Both the position numbers and the translations under genes were made by a program. A model generated the notes under the pieces. That model was not told the origin of the DNA. It made no database searches and saw only the letters and a list, made by a program, of their open reading frames with translations. A stretch of 64,000 bases of DNA from Cryptomeria japonica. Lineage: Eukaryota > Streptophyta > Pinopsida > Cupressales > Cupressaceae. This document shows positions 45,691-57,055 of the stretch, piece by piece; within the stretch, counting starts at the first letter, position 1, and each line of letters opens with the position of its first letter. The stretch spans positions 513,451,034-513,515,033 of the forward strand of contig NC_081415.1 of NCBI RefSeq assembly GCF_030272615.1, written 5' to 3'.

Positions 45691-48051
45691 GAACTAGGTG
45701 TTTGGCAATATGTGAGAGACTAGACAGAAAATGACAAGAGTATGGAAGACCAAGAGTTGTATGGAGTGTAAATGAATCTTGAGGTGTACTTGCAATGTCC
45801 AAAGTATAAGACCAAGTATGTAAGTAGTAGAGTAGGTGTGACTTCCAAAGAGAGGATAGTTTCTCTTGATGAGGTAAGCTGACCTTGACTCTAAGTAAGA
45901 CCAAATGAGACCCAAAGGTAAGAAACCTTGATGAGGGACCACTTAGCAAAGTGTAGTTGTATGTAGTGTGTTGACAAAGTATGATGAGGACAAGCAAGTG
46001 ACCTTTTGACTCAAGTTTTAGACAAGTATGAATGTAAAATGAGATGTGAAGCAATGATGGACTATGTGAGACCCAAAGACAGGTTGAATGCTAGATGAAA
46101 TCTGAAGAGACAACCTAGGAAGCTCAAGTATGCCGAAACTGATTTCTTTTGTTTGCTTGACTATTAAAATTTTTCAAATCCTGACACAGACGCCTCTGTA
46201 TACTTCACAGACGCGATTTTAAGACACAGTCGCTACTCTGTTTGACGCAGACGTGATTCTGAGATTTTCCTGTTGATGTTTGCCAGGACTGTAACAGTTT
46301 TTTTTTTTTGCAATTGTGGACACAGACGCGCCTGTATAATTCACAGACGCGATTCCCAGACACAGACGTGTCTCTGTTCGACACAGACGCTGATAAAAAC
46401 ACAGACGCTATTCTGTACTTCATAGACGCGGTTTGAACAGACACAGACGCGTTTCTGTAACCTTAGTGCAATCTTTCCTATCTGTGAATTTGTTTTGCTG
46501 TGACCAAATCTGATTGTTCGACTGTTTTTCGTGACAAGAGGACACAATGTTGATGACTCAATGTTTGCAGACTGTTTAGACTCCAAAAAGTGTGTTGTTT
46601 GATGTAAAAAGTTTTTGCATACACTTGAAGACACAAAAGACACACTGTTTTGCTGTTTTGTTTTTGAGTGTTTGAATGTTTATCATAAGTCAAGCACAAT
46701 TCTTATGGCTGGCCAAGACAATAGTTGTTGATCCCACATGGGGTTTTACCCCCGAGGCTACGCTATTCAGAGCGGATACTTAGATGCTTGACCTCACTGG
46801 CTCCACCCTCGGCACTCACTTCTCGGGTCAGCCAAGCATCAGTCCCCATGAGAACTCCCCATGGCGAACTTTGTATCTCTACTAAGAACCGTATGTGTGT
46901 GGGCCGCTACCAGAGGTCCGACCTCCTGCCCCAACAACTAGAAGGATTTGGGCCTCTAAAACAAAATGGTGCTAGTAAGGGCATCCACTCGTGTGGCCAT
47001 ACATGCGGCACTTTCAGCTCTGTAAATACAGAAGGCTCCCAGCCGGTAGGGGTTATGCCCTACAAATGATCAAATAAATTTGATCAAACGGGTTTATGGG
47101 GAGACATAGTGTCGGTATGAACTAATCAGCACACGTTATTCATAGTTTTCACCATGAATACATTTGATTATAGTGGTTTGGATGAGGTGGGTTTTCCTCG
47201 CTACCACTTGGGTCGTTCTCTTCTCACTAGTAGTCCTAATGACCACACGGGAAGACAGGCCCTCTAAAGAGTAAACAAAAAGAGCCTATTGCTCAAGACA
47301 CAAAAGACAATGATTCAATTTTAGTGCACCAATTGAAGTGTTTGCTAAGCTATGAAACAAGGCACACAATAAAAATTACAAAACCCTAGCTAAGGCCCTG
47401 CAACAAAATTGTTAGTAGTTTGGGTTGTTTCAAATGATAACCCCTTCCTGCAAGCACACAAGTTAGGTAAATTTTTAGAAAACCCAAAAAGACTTTGTGA
47501 AAAGGGGCCTTCAACAAAAACGTATTTGTCTCCAAAGCAAGTTGCACAAATCAGGTTAGCTAGATCTGCAAAGGTTAGCCAAAAATAAACCAGATCTGAA
47601 ACCCTAAGTACAAAATCCGAAAACCCGAATCGAAAAACTTGAAAAATTTGCAAAACAGAATGCACAGACGTTGTTATACCAGACACAGACGCGTCTGTCC
47701 GACATAGACGCGGTTTTGTAGTTCACAGACGTGGCCACATAACACAGACGCTTCTTTCGGCTACAGACGTGATAAGATGATGCGCAGACGCGATTCGGAA
47801 TCACAGACGTGATAAGATGATGCGCAGACGCGATTCGGAATCACAGACGCGTCTTTCGGAAACCTGCAAAAATAGAAAATGACAAAAACACAGACGTGAT
47901 CCAAGATATCGCAGACGCCTCTGAAATACAAAAACGCGATCCGAACACTCGCAGACGTGGAAAAAACCTAAAATGTCGTCGAAATCGTCCGATCTGCAAC
48001 TTCAAAAATGCAAAATCTGCAACAAAAATGTTTAAATGCAAAGGGACAAGA
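45691..48051 (-). other. 2.4-kb leader of element T
   Basis: No coding region is supported between the primer site and gag. It holds two arrays of CACAGACGCG (plus-strand view) at 46185-46455 (about 11 copies) and 47660-47960 (about 14 copies), the second with an exact 40-bp tandem duplication at 47763-47842. Between them is a G+C-rich block (46735-47065) with at least three hairpins. Long leaders are usual in Tat/Ogre-type elements and may carry packaging or dimerisation signals. Confidence 0.7.
46740..47063 (-). promoter_or_regulatory. structured G+C-rich block in the element T leader
   Basis: Three inverted repeats are visible: GGGGT/ACCCC (46740-46752), GATGCTTG with CAAGCATC (46783-46790, 46833-46840; extended by ACC/GGT) and GTAGGG with CCCTAC (47046-47051, 47058-47063). 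The block differs in composition from its flanks and could be an RNA structure for packaging, dimerisation or translation. This is inference from base pairing only. Confidence 0.45.
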
Positions 48052-48069
48052 GTCCCACCGGGCGTGCCA
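48052..48069 (-). promoter_or_regulatory. primer binding site of element T
   Basis: Minus strand TGGCACGCCCGGTGGGAC starts three bases after the 5' LTR. Starting with TGG, complementary to the CCA end of a tRNA, it fits a gypsy primer site. I do not assign the tRNA. Confidence 0.8.
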
Positions 48070-48072
48070 AAA

Positions 48073-48871
48073 TGTATATGGTGAAAATGGATAACAATAA
48101 ACAACAATATTGAAAGGCTAAATGAATTCAACCACCAAACCCTAGCCTAACAATGAACAAAGATCCACCATAACATATGAAGATAACCTAAGACAATGCA
48201 AAATAACTCAAAATCACAAAGATTATACCATCACATGTCCAATAGGGTTTTGATCTCCATTCTTCCTATCTCCATTGATCTTGCTTGATATACTTGCTCT
48301 CAGATTTTTATATGCACAAGAGCTCAACAAAGAACGGAATGTGGTTGCAAGTGGTATTGTAGTGTAGCCAAGTACTCCAAAATCAGTCATTAGGATTTGT
48401 CATTAGGATATGTCATTAGGGTTTGACAATGAAGAAAGCATCTCCTTAAACAGAAGACACAATATGAAATGGAGGGTTAAGATTGAGAGGTGTAAAAAGA
48501 GAGGTCGGCTAGGATTAGAGGGTAGGTATAAGAAATACCAAAATAATGAAAGAGGTAGGTAGTGTAGGAAATAAGAGATGAATGACATGTGTCATGTGTA
48601 GAAAAAGATAATGAATTAATTAGATAAATAAAGATTTATTTAATTAATAGAAGAAGTAGGATAATTAAATAAATAAGATATTTATTTAATTTAGAAAAGG
48701 GATAATTTAAATAAATAAATGTATTTATTTAAATGAGAAATAAGGCTAGAAGAGGATAAATGAATTAATTAAATAAATAAAAATTTATTTAATTAATAGA
48801 AGAATTAGGCTTAGATAATTAAATAAATAAAATATTTATTTAATTAGACATGACAATTTTAGGTGTCTACA
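48073..48871 (-). repeat. 5' LTR of element T
   Basis: On the plus strand begins TGTATATGGTG and ends GGTGTCTACA, followed by the ACATG duplication. Contains the same five A/T palindromes (48615-48845). A minus-strand TATAAAAA (48305-48312) is a candidate promoter TATA box. Confidence 0.93.
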
Positions 48872-48970
48872 ACATGAATTCAAGAACATGAAGGACATGT
48901 AGTGTGCTCGGAGGTGATGATAAGAACTTATCATCTATGGTTGGGAAAGCAAAAGATATGATGTTTGCCT
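48872..48970. other. right flank of element T and duplication junction
   Basis: 48872-48909 matches 51295-51332 (the rest of the interrupted locus). Then homology stops. A perfect 9-bp inverted repeat with a 2-bp spacer (48916-48935, GATGATAAG and CTTATCATC) lies at this break, before a truncated element Y LTR. Confidence 0.75.
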
Positions 48971-49724
48971 ATGGTTAACCAACTAGCAAGCAACCTTCAA
49001 CAAGTTTCTCCACATGCACTGGCATCACAAACATCATGCACCGATAGGCACTTTCACTGGCATCCAGATCACACTAGAAATAAAGTATATCGGCACTCAG
49101 GCTGACATGGAATAAAGTTTTATTTATTAGAATTATATTATAAATGTAATTAATTATTTGTAAGAGGACTTGGTATATTTTAAACACTCATATATGTATG
49201 AGATCTCATAGGTCATTTTGAAAAAAAGATGATTGAATGTAATGAATATTGTATGAGGTAATATAGTGGACAATGAAGTTTTTGGTTAAGGTATCTGACT
49301 AAGCTTAAACCGGTACTGAACTGAGCATTTGAGATGCTATTTTGAGAAGTATATTATATTGGATTTAAATATCTATATTGTAGTTAGTGAGACTCTTTTG
49401 AGCAGTGCGCTCTAGGCAGTTGGGCTCCCTGGATGTGCAGGCCCCTATTGTAAGTAGTATTTATTCATATTGGCCAATGAGTAAATATTGTGGGTCACAA
49501 ATCCCATGAGGTTTTTCCCACATCGCGTTTCCTCATTAAAATATCTTGTGTTATGGTGTGCATTTATGTTGTCTTTGTTATTTCTATTTGCTGCACTATT
49601 TCTTATTTACCGGTACATTGTTTTGGGTTGTAAAGTTATAAATAAGTTCAATTATTTAATCAACCGGATAGACACTGATTCACCCCCCCTCTTAGTGTCT
49701 TTAGGACTATCATTGAATCTAACA
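48971..49724 (+). repeat. truncated element Y LTR in the second X copy
   Basis: Matches the LTRs of element Y from about 60 bp inside their start through the CA end, and is followed by GAGGA, the same flank as the Y 3' LTR. It was therefore copied together with gene X rather than inserted independently. Confidence 0.8.
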
Positions 49725-50939
49725 GAGGAAGGCTATGAAGGAAGGTATGTCGGTTTTCCTTGACAAACAAAGTGACAGGGATTGAGTGTGGAAAATGGCT
49801 GACAAGGGCTACAAAACAAAAGACCTCATGAATCTTTGGGCAGAAATGGTGGAGGTCATAATGAGGTACATCAGTCTTGATTGCCATTTGGGTAACATTT
49901 TTTCCTATCATTTCACCATTTTAAATTATCTTAAGCATGATAGGAAATTTTTTTTGCCTTTTTATTTACTTTCCTTGCTAGAGCATAGTCTTCCAAATCA
50001 TGCCAAAAATAGTGAGAACCCTATTTTACATGAGGGGTTAATATTGCTTATAATGGAATATGCCAAAGCGCAAGAGGTTAAGCCTTCCCCTATTGTTAAC
50101 AACCCTAAATCCTTGGCTAGCCCTAATATGCATGTGGTTTTAGACATCAAGATTAATGAGAAAGAGTTGGGTGAGAAGACCATGGACTGGCATGACCTTC
50201 ATGTGTTTCATGACCTAGATTATTGGCCTTTGGAGGAAGAGGGACCCCCACAGAAAGCTACTCTCTGCACAAACAATAGCAGAAAAAATAAAGCCCACCC
50301 TAGACTTGTAGCTAAAAAGTTGACAACCCTCCCTTCTAAATCTCAAGAGTTTGACTCTTAGAGTTGGAAAAAGAAAAAAGTGGGGAAATCAGGTCAAAGG
50401 GTAAAGGGGAAAAGTGTTTTCATTAGGTAACTAGTGAAATCACCTTCACAAAGTAGGGCATTAAAGACATAATCAACACCTTTATAGAGAACCCTATGCC
50501 AGACAAAACTAAGAAGCTCCTAAGAATGACTCAAAAATTAACTGAAGATGTGAGGGTTATGAGAACTAAACATGAGTCAAGAATTGCTAATCTGGAGAAG
50601 AGTATGGAGGAATTAAAGGGAAATCTCAGGGGTTTGGTGGAAATAAGAAAAGAGGATATGAATAATAGTGCTAAAGGTATTAAAAAGGTAAATGAGAAAA
50701 TTGTTGTTCAGAGATTCTAGCCGCTCAGCAGTGTGCCGCCTTCAGCCGCCAAGTTGAAAAAGAAGAATTTGCAAATAAATTCACAAGGGGTGGATATGCA
50801 GGTTTCAACTAGACCTTCTACCACAACTAGAAGCAAGAACAAGGAGAGGAGCACTACAAGATTAATCATGCAGGATCTTGAAAAAATAAATAAGAATATA
50901 ATCCATAAAAACTCTGAGCTCATACAAGCTCTTGGCTAG
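49725..50939 (+). pseudogene. second copy of gene X, 3' part
   Basis: Collinear with 34308-35522 at a constant offset of 15,417 bases, with scattered substitutions (LSLLEHSLPNHAKNSENPIL versus LSLLEHSLPNHAKNSENLVL) and the same frame breaks. It encodes the FSYHFTILNYLKHDRK segment, then the coiled coil and basic tail ending NSELIQALG. The upstream half of X is absent here. Function unknown. Confidence 0.7.
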
Positions 50940-51332
50940 TCTTTTGTTTGTGTTGTTGGCTATTTTGCTCATGTTTCTTTGGTTTTTGTTGTTGTGTAGC
51001 TAGGTCAGATCCCTTCTAGGGCCGACCTAGTGCACAAATTTCCAAGTGGCCTATTAGCCTTGGCATTTGGATATCTAGGTTGTATGAGTCTAATTTGGGG
51101 CAATCCCTATTTAGGCTAACTAATTGCGTGTAACTTATGATTAAAGTAAAAGTAACTTGTAACTAAGGGAGACTCATATGTAACTTGTAATGCATAGGTC
51201 TGACCCTATCCTTGGTGCCAGAAGTATATGGCCATCTTGAGGTCTATTAGGAAGTATTGATTCATATATATGCAAGGTCATGATTGCATCAATGACATGA
51301 ATTCAAGAACATGAAGGACATGTAGTGTGCTC
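50940..51332. other. empty-site copy of the element T target
   Basis: Corresponds to 35523-35904 joined to 48872-48909. At 51290-51304 the uninterrupted CAATGACATGAATTC contains a single ACATG, showing the target before element T inserted. Confidence 0.85.
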
Positions 51333-53388
51333 ACCTTAGACTTGGTGCAAATCGAGAACAATTCGATAGTGCTCAATGACAAATTCATCATACATAGGTT
51401 GGGCCTCATGCCACTTAGCTCCAAGTGCACAATGGAGATGAGCTTCTTGTGTCACTATGATCGGTGCAATGGAATGCAATGGAGATGAGCTTCTGATGTT
51501 GCATATCTATTTTTTGTACTTTGGTTCACTACTGGTTTAATTTTCTTTTGTTTGGTTTTGGGTTTTGGGTCCCTGTAAAACCCATTCTATCATAATAAAA
51601 AACATTGACACACATTGTTCCCCTTACTACATTGTTCCTCTAAAATCCTAAATTTTATCTAGCCAAGGGATACCCCTTAACACTTACATTACAAAAATTG
51701 TTGATTACATGAAATAAATACACATTCTTGAGAAGATATTTCTTTGGAGAAAGAAGTCCTAAATTAAAGAGAGTTCCATCAAGCTATAGGATGACCATCA
51801 GAAGGGTCTCAAGTCATCAAATTCCTAAATTATTTGACAACAAGCTATATTGAGTTGTGCTAGAGCTCTAAAAATATAACTTCACAATACATGTATTCCC
51901 TTAAACGTTTCATTATTGAAAGAGGATAGAAAAATAACCAAAAATGCTTAACATGTAAATCATAATCTCAAATTTAGAAGCTACCTTAAGATGATAGAAT
52001 TTCTTTCATGGTCCAATTTTAGCATCCTCCAAAACAAACCTATTAAACTTTATCGATATGGTGTCTTAGATGAGTCTTTGGAGGACTCGTCAAGCGTTAA
52101 AAATATAGTGGCAATTATTGTAGTTTCAGAGTTAATTCATTTTCCCCTTGTTCTTGTCAGTAATACCATGGTGATAATTGTTGTACATATTCCTAAACCA
52201 AAGTTGTAAATATATACCTTGCAGAAATGAATTGCATCAAATATGGCCACAAAATTACTATGTGATCAACCTTCGTATTGATGAAAGGCATGGTGTCTTT
52301 ATTTGGGCTATTGTAATCCAATAAAAAGTAATTCGTTAACAATTGAATTTGCCACAAAATCATCCAATTGTTTCCCAATAACACCACTCTATTTTTAAAT
52401 TAAAAAATATACCACATCTCCTTATTGAACTAACCATGGATTCCTATCTTTTAGAAGAAACTCTAGTTAGAAGAAAAATATCTTATTCAAAACATTCACA
52501 TATAAAATTTGTTGCTAGAATCTCTTATAATTAACCCTTCAATTTATCAAACTTATTCAAATATTCGACATACAAAAGAAAAAACGGACTTAAATTCATC
52601 ACCACCTTAATATTCTCATTCCTCGGTACTATCAAAGACTATTCCACAAACAAAATTCAATTTAAAAATACACAAGCCACTGCTACATTGATTCTCTCCT
52701 TCTATATAGAAGACCACTCCAAGTAATGACCACCAAGCATCATTTTAAAAATAACTGCACTTTTAATCTCTTTTAGAATCCTCATAAATAGTTATTCAAC
52801 AATGAAAAAATGTAGACCTTAGAAAATTTAATTACATCAAATCCATAGGCCCTTTGAACTGTACACACACCTTGTGGAGAATTTAAAAATAATTCCCTTA
52901 ATTGAATTTGATAGGTAATGCATGGTGACTGATAGTTTTCCTTCTTGTACTCTTCCTTCATGAGTGGTGTTAGTGCATTTATGTGCTATTTGAACAACCA
53001 ACATTTCATCACCACAAAATTCTTATGTTACATTTCTTCCATTTTTATTTCACCCTGAAGGAATTTCTCATGTTTTTTCTAAGTCATTCCTCCTTGTATC
53101 ACTCTGCATTTCTATTGTCTCCAATCACCAGGTGTCCAAGATTGATATTATATCATAACTTTCCACTTCTTGTCGCTTTCCATGGGTCACAGGTATATAT
53201 GCTAGTTTAAATAGTCAATCCATGGAAAAATTCCTCATAGTCTCCAATGCATCTATGGAGCCCATGCTCAGTTGAGGTCACAAGCTTTGAAATCTCAAGC
53301 ATATTTTCACCTCATGCTTCTAACACCATGCTAAATAGCCATTTAGAAAATAATTACCTTATATTCCTAGAGAAAAATATCAAACAAT
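51333..53388. other. no gene seen; possible LINE tail and decayed copia interior
   Basis: Around 51545-51605 the plus strand has GGTTTTGGGTCCCTG, AAAACCCATTC and ATAATAAAAAAC, the look of a plant LINE 3' end. From there to 53388 is A+T-rich with no coding signal; the PBS at 53389 implies it is the interior of a minus-strand copia-type element that has lost its coding capacity. Confidence 0.35.
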
Positions 53389-53400
53389 GCTCTGATACCA
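53389..53400 (-). promoter_or_regulatory. primer binding site, initiator-Met type
   Basis: Minus strand TGGTATCAGAGC, two bases from TGAAGTCAAGAG, the apparent end of a 5' LTR that begins at 53403 on the plus strand. The far end of that LTR is not identifiable. A related segment lies near 21360-21430. Confidence 0.6.
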
Positions 53401-53402
53401 AA

Positions 53403-54600
53403 TGAAGTCAAGAGATTGAATCATTTGATATTAGATTCAACAACAAACACCAATGTAAATAGAAGAAATGCAATTGTGTAGCAACTATGAATTGCCTAAT
53501 AAATACCTATATGTACTACTATAAAACATGATGTAAAAAGATAACAATTGGTCTGTAGCTCTGCTAGCTACTCTAATGGTGGGTTTACCCTAGTCTTTCC
53601 TTCTCACAGTTCTATGGAAGTTTCCCTCTAACGGTCTTTTGCTTCCTACTTCCCCTTAACTATGTCACACTTTTATAAAGGAAATGGTCAATGTTGATTC
53701 ATATTTTTAAAGTAAATCAATAGAAACTAGAATATATGTTTTGAATTTTGAAATAATGTAAACTAATAAAATCTATATTCTTTTGTCTATTTTATGTTTG
53801 TAATTTTAACAAAATTTTTTAAAAATTATTTGAATGTAGTTTTTTATAAAGTAAACACTATAATTTAGTTGTTGGTAAAATGTTGAAATTGAAGTTAAAC
53901 AAGCCATCACACTTTAATTAGTAAATTTTACTTTTTTTTCATCAATTTTTTTTGTCTATATTGATAACTTGAAACTTTAGTGCATAGATATATTTTTTAC
54001 TATTTTTTATAATATTTTTCAGTAATATGAAAAGTTGTGTGTGCTGAAATATAACTCTTTCCAATTCCAACCAGCATTTTTCTTAATTATTTATCCAAAT
54101 TAGAAAAAAATTATATCATCTTGACATAGATTACTTTTACTCCATCATATTTCTATAAAAAAATTTAAATAAATTTTAGTATTTTTCCTTGACTAATTAA
54201 TCAACCTTATATTTTAGTGCTAATGACCTACTTTCAATAAAAATAATATAAAAAACCATAAAAATTAATTAAAATATTAAAAGATATATATTTTGGAAAA
54301 TTCACTTATAGATCGATAAAAGGGTATTTTTAGATTTCATAAAAATATTATTAATAAGAGTAGGAGTTGTTGAAACATCAAGTTTTTTTATTTTTTATTT
54401 ATTTTTGGCAATTAGACCCAAAGTGGTATTAAATATACATTTAGTAGACACTTCCAATTGGAAAAGTTATGGTTTATATATAATATAGCTATAATGAATC
54501 TATATAGACCATATGTTTGACTAAAATTAATTTTTAGTTAGAATTACTTAAATTCACTTTTGTTGATAGGTTACCCTGAAATGTGACACACTTTTGTGCT
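53403..54600. other. decayed copia-type LTR followed by A+T-rich DNA
   Basis: The first ~150 bases look like LTR sequence; 53700-54560 is A/T-rich low-complexity DNA with no gene or element that I recognise. Confidence 0.4.
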
Positions 54601-54641
54601 TTTACCTTTGTGGGCTACAACTTGTTATGAATGGGGTTGGC

Positions 54642-54662
54642 GGGGGGGGGGGGGGGGGGGGG
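54642..54662 (+). repeat. homopolymer of 21 G
   Basis: Uninterrupted G run just before the LINE ORF1 remnant. Assembly and sequencing length may be inexact here. Confidence 0.8.
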
Positions 54663-54789
54663 TGCTTATGGGCTTCCCAAACCCTCAGGCCACGTGATTG
54701 TGCTACTTTTTCGAAAGACCCTTTGGTGTCAAATTTTTCTTGTTGCCTTTCTGCTCCCCAGTATCTCCATGATGTTTTCAGAACTTGAA

Positions 54790-56220
54790 TCAGGGTCCTA
54801 TGCGGATACTCTTCTGGGTGGGAGCCTTGCAAAGATGGGGAAAGCTTTTAATAGTCCATCTCCTCCTGCCACTTGTGTGATTAGTGAGAATAAATTTAAG
54901 GTTTCAGATGTGTAAGTTAATACACCCATTGCTGAACTTAGTCTCTCCCTAGCGTACAAGTTCTTGACCTTTCGACCCTCTTTAGAACTCGTGAAAAAGT
55001 GGGTGTTCTCTAATTGGAAGCTAAAATGAAGTGTTTCTTCTAATGCCATGGCCGGTGGGCTTTTCCTCTTCATCTTCACAAACCAAGATGACCTAGCTAG
55101 TATTCTCATGAGTGGGCCTTGGGTCTTCGAGTCTTCATACTATCTCTCTCTTTATGCAAATGGAAACCGAACCTTGACCCCTAGATAGATCTGGGTGCAG
55201 TTGCCCCTACTTGGATTCATCATCCAGGGCTCCCCCTGGAATTGTAGAATGTGGAAATTCTCAAGGGAGTTGCGAACTATTTTTGCAACATCTTCGTTAT
55301 TGATAGCATAACACAAAGTAGATCCAAGATTCTGTTTTCCTGGGTCTATGTGAATGTTTCTACCAAGATTACCCTGCTATCCAGGCTTGGTTCTTGGGTT
55401 CAGTAGATTGAATATGAAAATGTGAAAGCTTTATGTCAAGGTTGTGGCAGATATAGTCACTTGAGCTCTTCCTATAAGAAGAGTAACAACCAGATACCTC
55501 TTCAGCCTAACAACTTTGAGAAGGTTAGGAAGGAAACTACTAACATGGCTAAATCCAAGTTGGTGATTTCTTCCCCTATCAAGAATGCTACTTTGAGTTA
55601 GGAGATTGTTACCAATCTTCTAAAAGATAAAAAGAAGTGTATTGATGACCTTAAGGCTTACACATTTGTTAGTGAGATGCATGTGGAGGATCTTGCTCCT
55701 CCTCCCACTGGTCTGGAACCTCTCACAAGGGTTTCCCCTAGTGTGAGTGAGATTTTCATTTATATTTTTCAACCAGGTGGGAAGGGACTATGCTCTATGG
55801 AGTTGAAGGAGGATGAGATTATCTCTAAAAAAGTTGTTCTACCCAACTCTCCAAGTGAGGTGGAGCTTTCCTAGAAAATCTTGTTGGTAACTACTAAAAT
55901 GAAGACCCTTGGTGGCTTTGGTAACCTTAAGGAAAACCTACAAATATTGGGATTCTCTACTACCCCCCTACCAACTAAATCTAAGCTCTGGTTTACTGAG
56001 GAAGAAAAATATGACAAAGGATAGGAACAAGTCCCAATCAAGAACAAGAAGAAGAAAAAATTAAATGTAGGTAGCAAAAATAAGATGGGTAGACCAACTA
56101 ACAAATATTCTAGAAAGAAGGATGTAGATTAGGAGGTGGAAATAGGTAAATAGTCAACCCTTGATGGTATCCCTAAAAACAAGAAAAACAAGACCTAATC
56201 CCCTGCGAATTGTTCTCCTC
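54790..56220 (+). pseudogene. LINE ORF1 remnant (DUF4283-type RNA-binding protein)
   Basis: Broken frames encode a DUF4283-like domain (VKKWVFSNWKLK, a stop, NAMAGGLFLFIF, LASILMSGPWVFESS at about 54990-55140). A decayed knuckle follows at about 55435-55480 (CQGCGRYSHLSSSY, final Cys lost), then a basic Lys-rich tail near 56030-56190. This is the usual ORF1 of plant L1-type LINEs, which binds the element RNA. Several stops and frameshifts; inactive. The endonuclease ORF follows directly. Confidence 0.75.
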
Positions 56221-56269
56221 TCTATTCAGGTAAGTAGGGAGTTTCTTTTTTGCTATTTGTGTTAATTAT

Positions 56270-57055
56270 TATTATCTCTTGAAACGTTATGGGCTTGAAT
56301 AGCCTAATAAAACAACATATGCTTAAGTGCAAACTTATGGAATAAAAAGTGGATATTCTTATGATACAAGAAACCAAAATTAACAAGGATAACCTCTAGA
56401 AGGCCATTAACACGTTTTGGCCCTCTGCTGACTTCCTGAATAGTTACTCTATTGGCGCTTTGGGGGGAATAGCCACCCTCTAGAATCCTACCCTTTTTGA
56501 AGGAAATGTGGTTTTCTCTTAAAAAAATTACCTAATTGTTAAAATCAAGGATATCAAGTCCAATCTATAGTGGTATCTCATCAACGTTTATGCCCCGAAT
56601 GCTTGTGCTCGATTATGGAGCTTCATTACCAATCACATTGATAAGAAAATTGATGAGTTATGGATAGTTTCTAGAGATTTTAACTCCCCTCTATTCCCCT
56701 TGGAGAAAGCTAGTGGGATTGAGGATTTCTCAGATAGCATGTCTAAGGTGGATGAGTTTACATCCTCTTCTTGGTTATTGGATTTCCCTCTCATTGGGTC
56801 TAAGTTCACTTGGACCAATAGAAGGTTTGGGGATTAGTTGATTCAGGCCAGGTTAGATAGAGTGCTGATCTCTTCCAACTGAAACTGCCTCGATTCCTTC
56901 TCTCTCTGGTCCTCTCCTTGATCAGGGTCTGATCATAACACTATCCTTTTAAGGTTGTATGAGCCTGGGAACCATAAATTCTATCCTTTCAGTTATGAGA
57001 TGATGTGGGCCCAACACAAGGAATTTAGTACATGCTCGTTGATAAATGATGGAAT
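56270..57055 (+). pseudogene. LINE ORF2 endonuclease domain, cut by element Z
   Basis: Apurinic-type endonuclease signatures occur in order: an N-terminal ISWNVxGLNS start with Trp changed to TGA (about 56278), LMIQETKI, LINVYAPNA, a VSRDFNSPL segment where Gly-Asp-Phe-Asn is usual, SKFTWTNRR, ARLDRVLIS and SGSDHNTILL. The frame continues to NDGI at 57055, where the element Z LTR begins, so the reverse transcriptase should lie beyond the right edge of the window. Stops within make it inactive. In life this domain nicks target DNA for reverse transcription. Confidence 0.85.

Larger units (their letters stand above)
35905..48871 (-). mobile_element. element T: 13-kb Tat/gypsy-like LTR retrotransposon with antisense PMD gene
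   Basis: A full-length insertion with 799-bp LTRs (35905-36703, 48073-48871), a perfect ACATG target duplication (35900-35904, 48872-48876), a primer site beside the right LTR and a polypurine tract beside the left, so it is transcribed on the minus strand. Order in its own sense: 5' LTR, 2.4-kb leader with short-motif arrays and hairpins, gag, protease fused to an integrase C-terminus, a spacer, an antisense PMD gene, polypurine tract, 3' LTR. Reverse transcriptase, RNase H and the integrase core are missing, so it is non-autonomous. I count about seven LTR mismatches by eye (near 99 percent identity): it is the youngest insertion here. Large size and an extra antisense ORF recall Tat/Ogre-lineage elements. 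Confidence 0.93.

Noticed and set aside
46725-47069. Plus-strand 114-codon open frame in the element T leader
   Set aside because: It has no homology that I recognise, overlaps the hairpin block, and runs opposite to gag; the base-paired structure explains the composition better.
54594-54915. Short open frames with Gly or Pro runs around 54.6-54.9 kb
   Set aside because: The runs are the 21-G homopolymer translated in both strands; no protein is supported.
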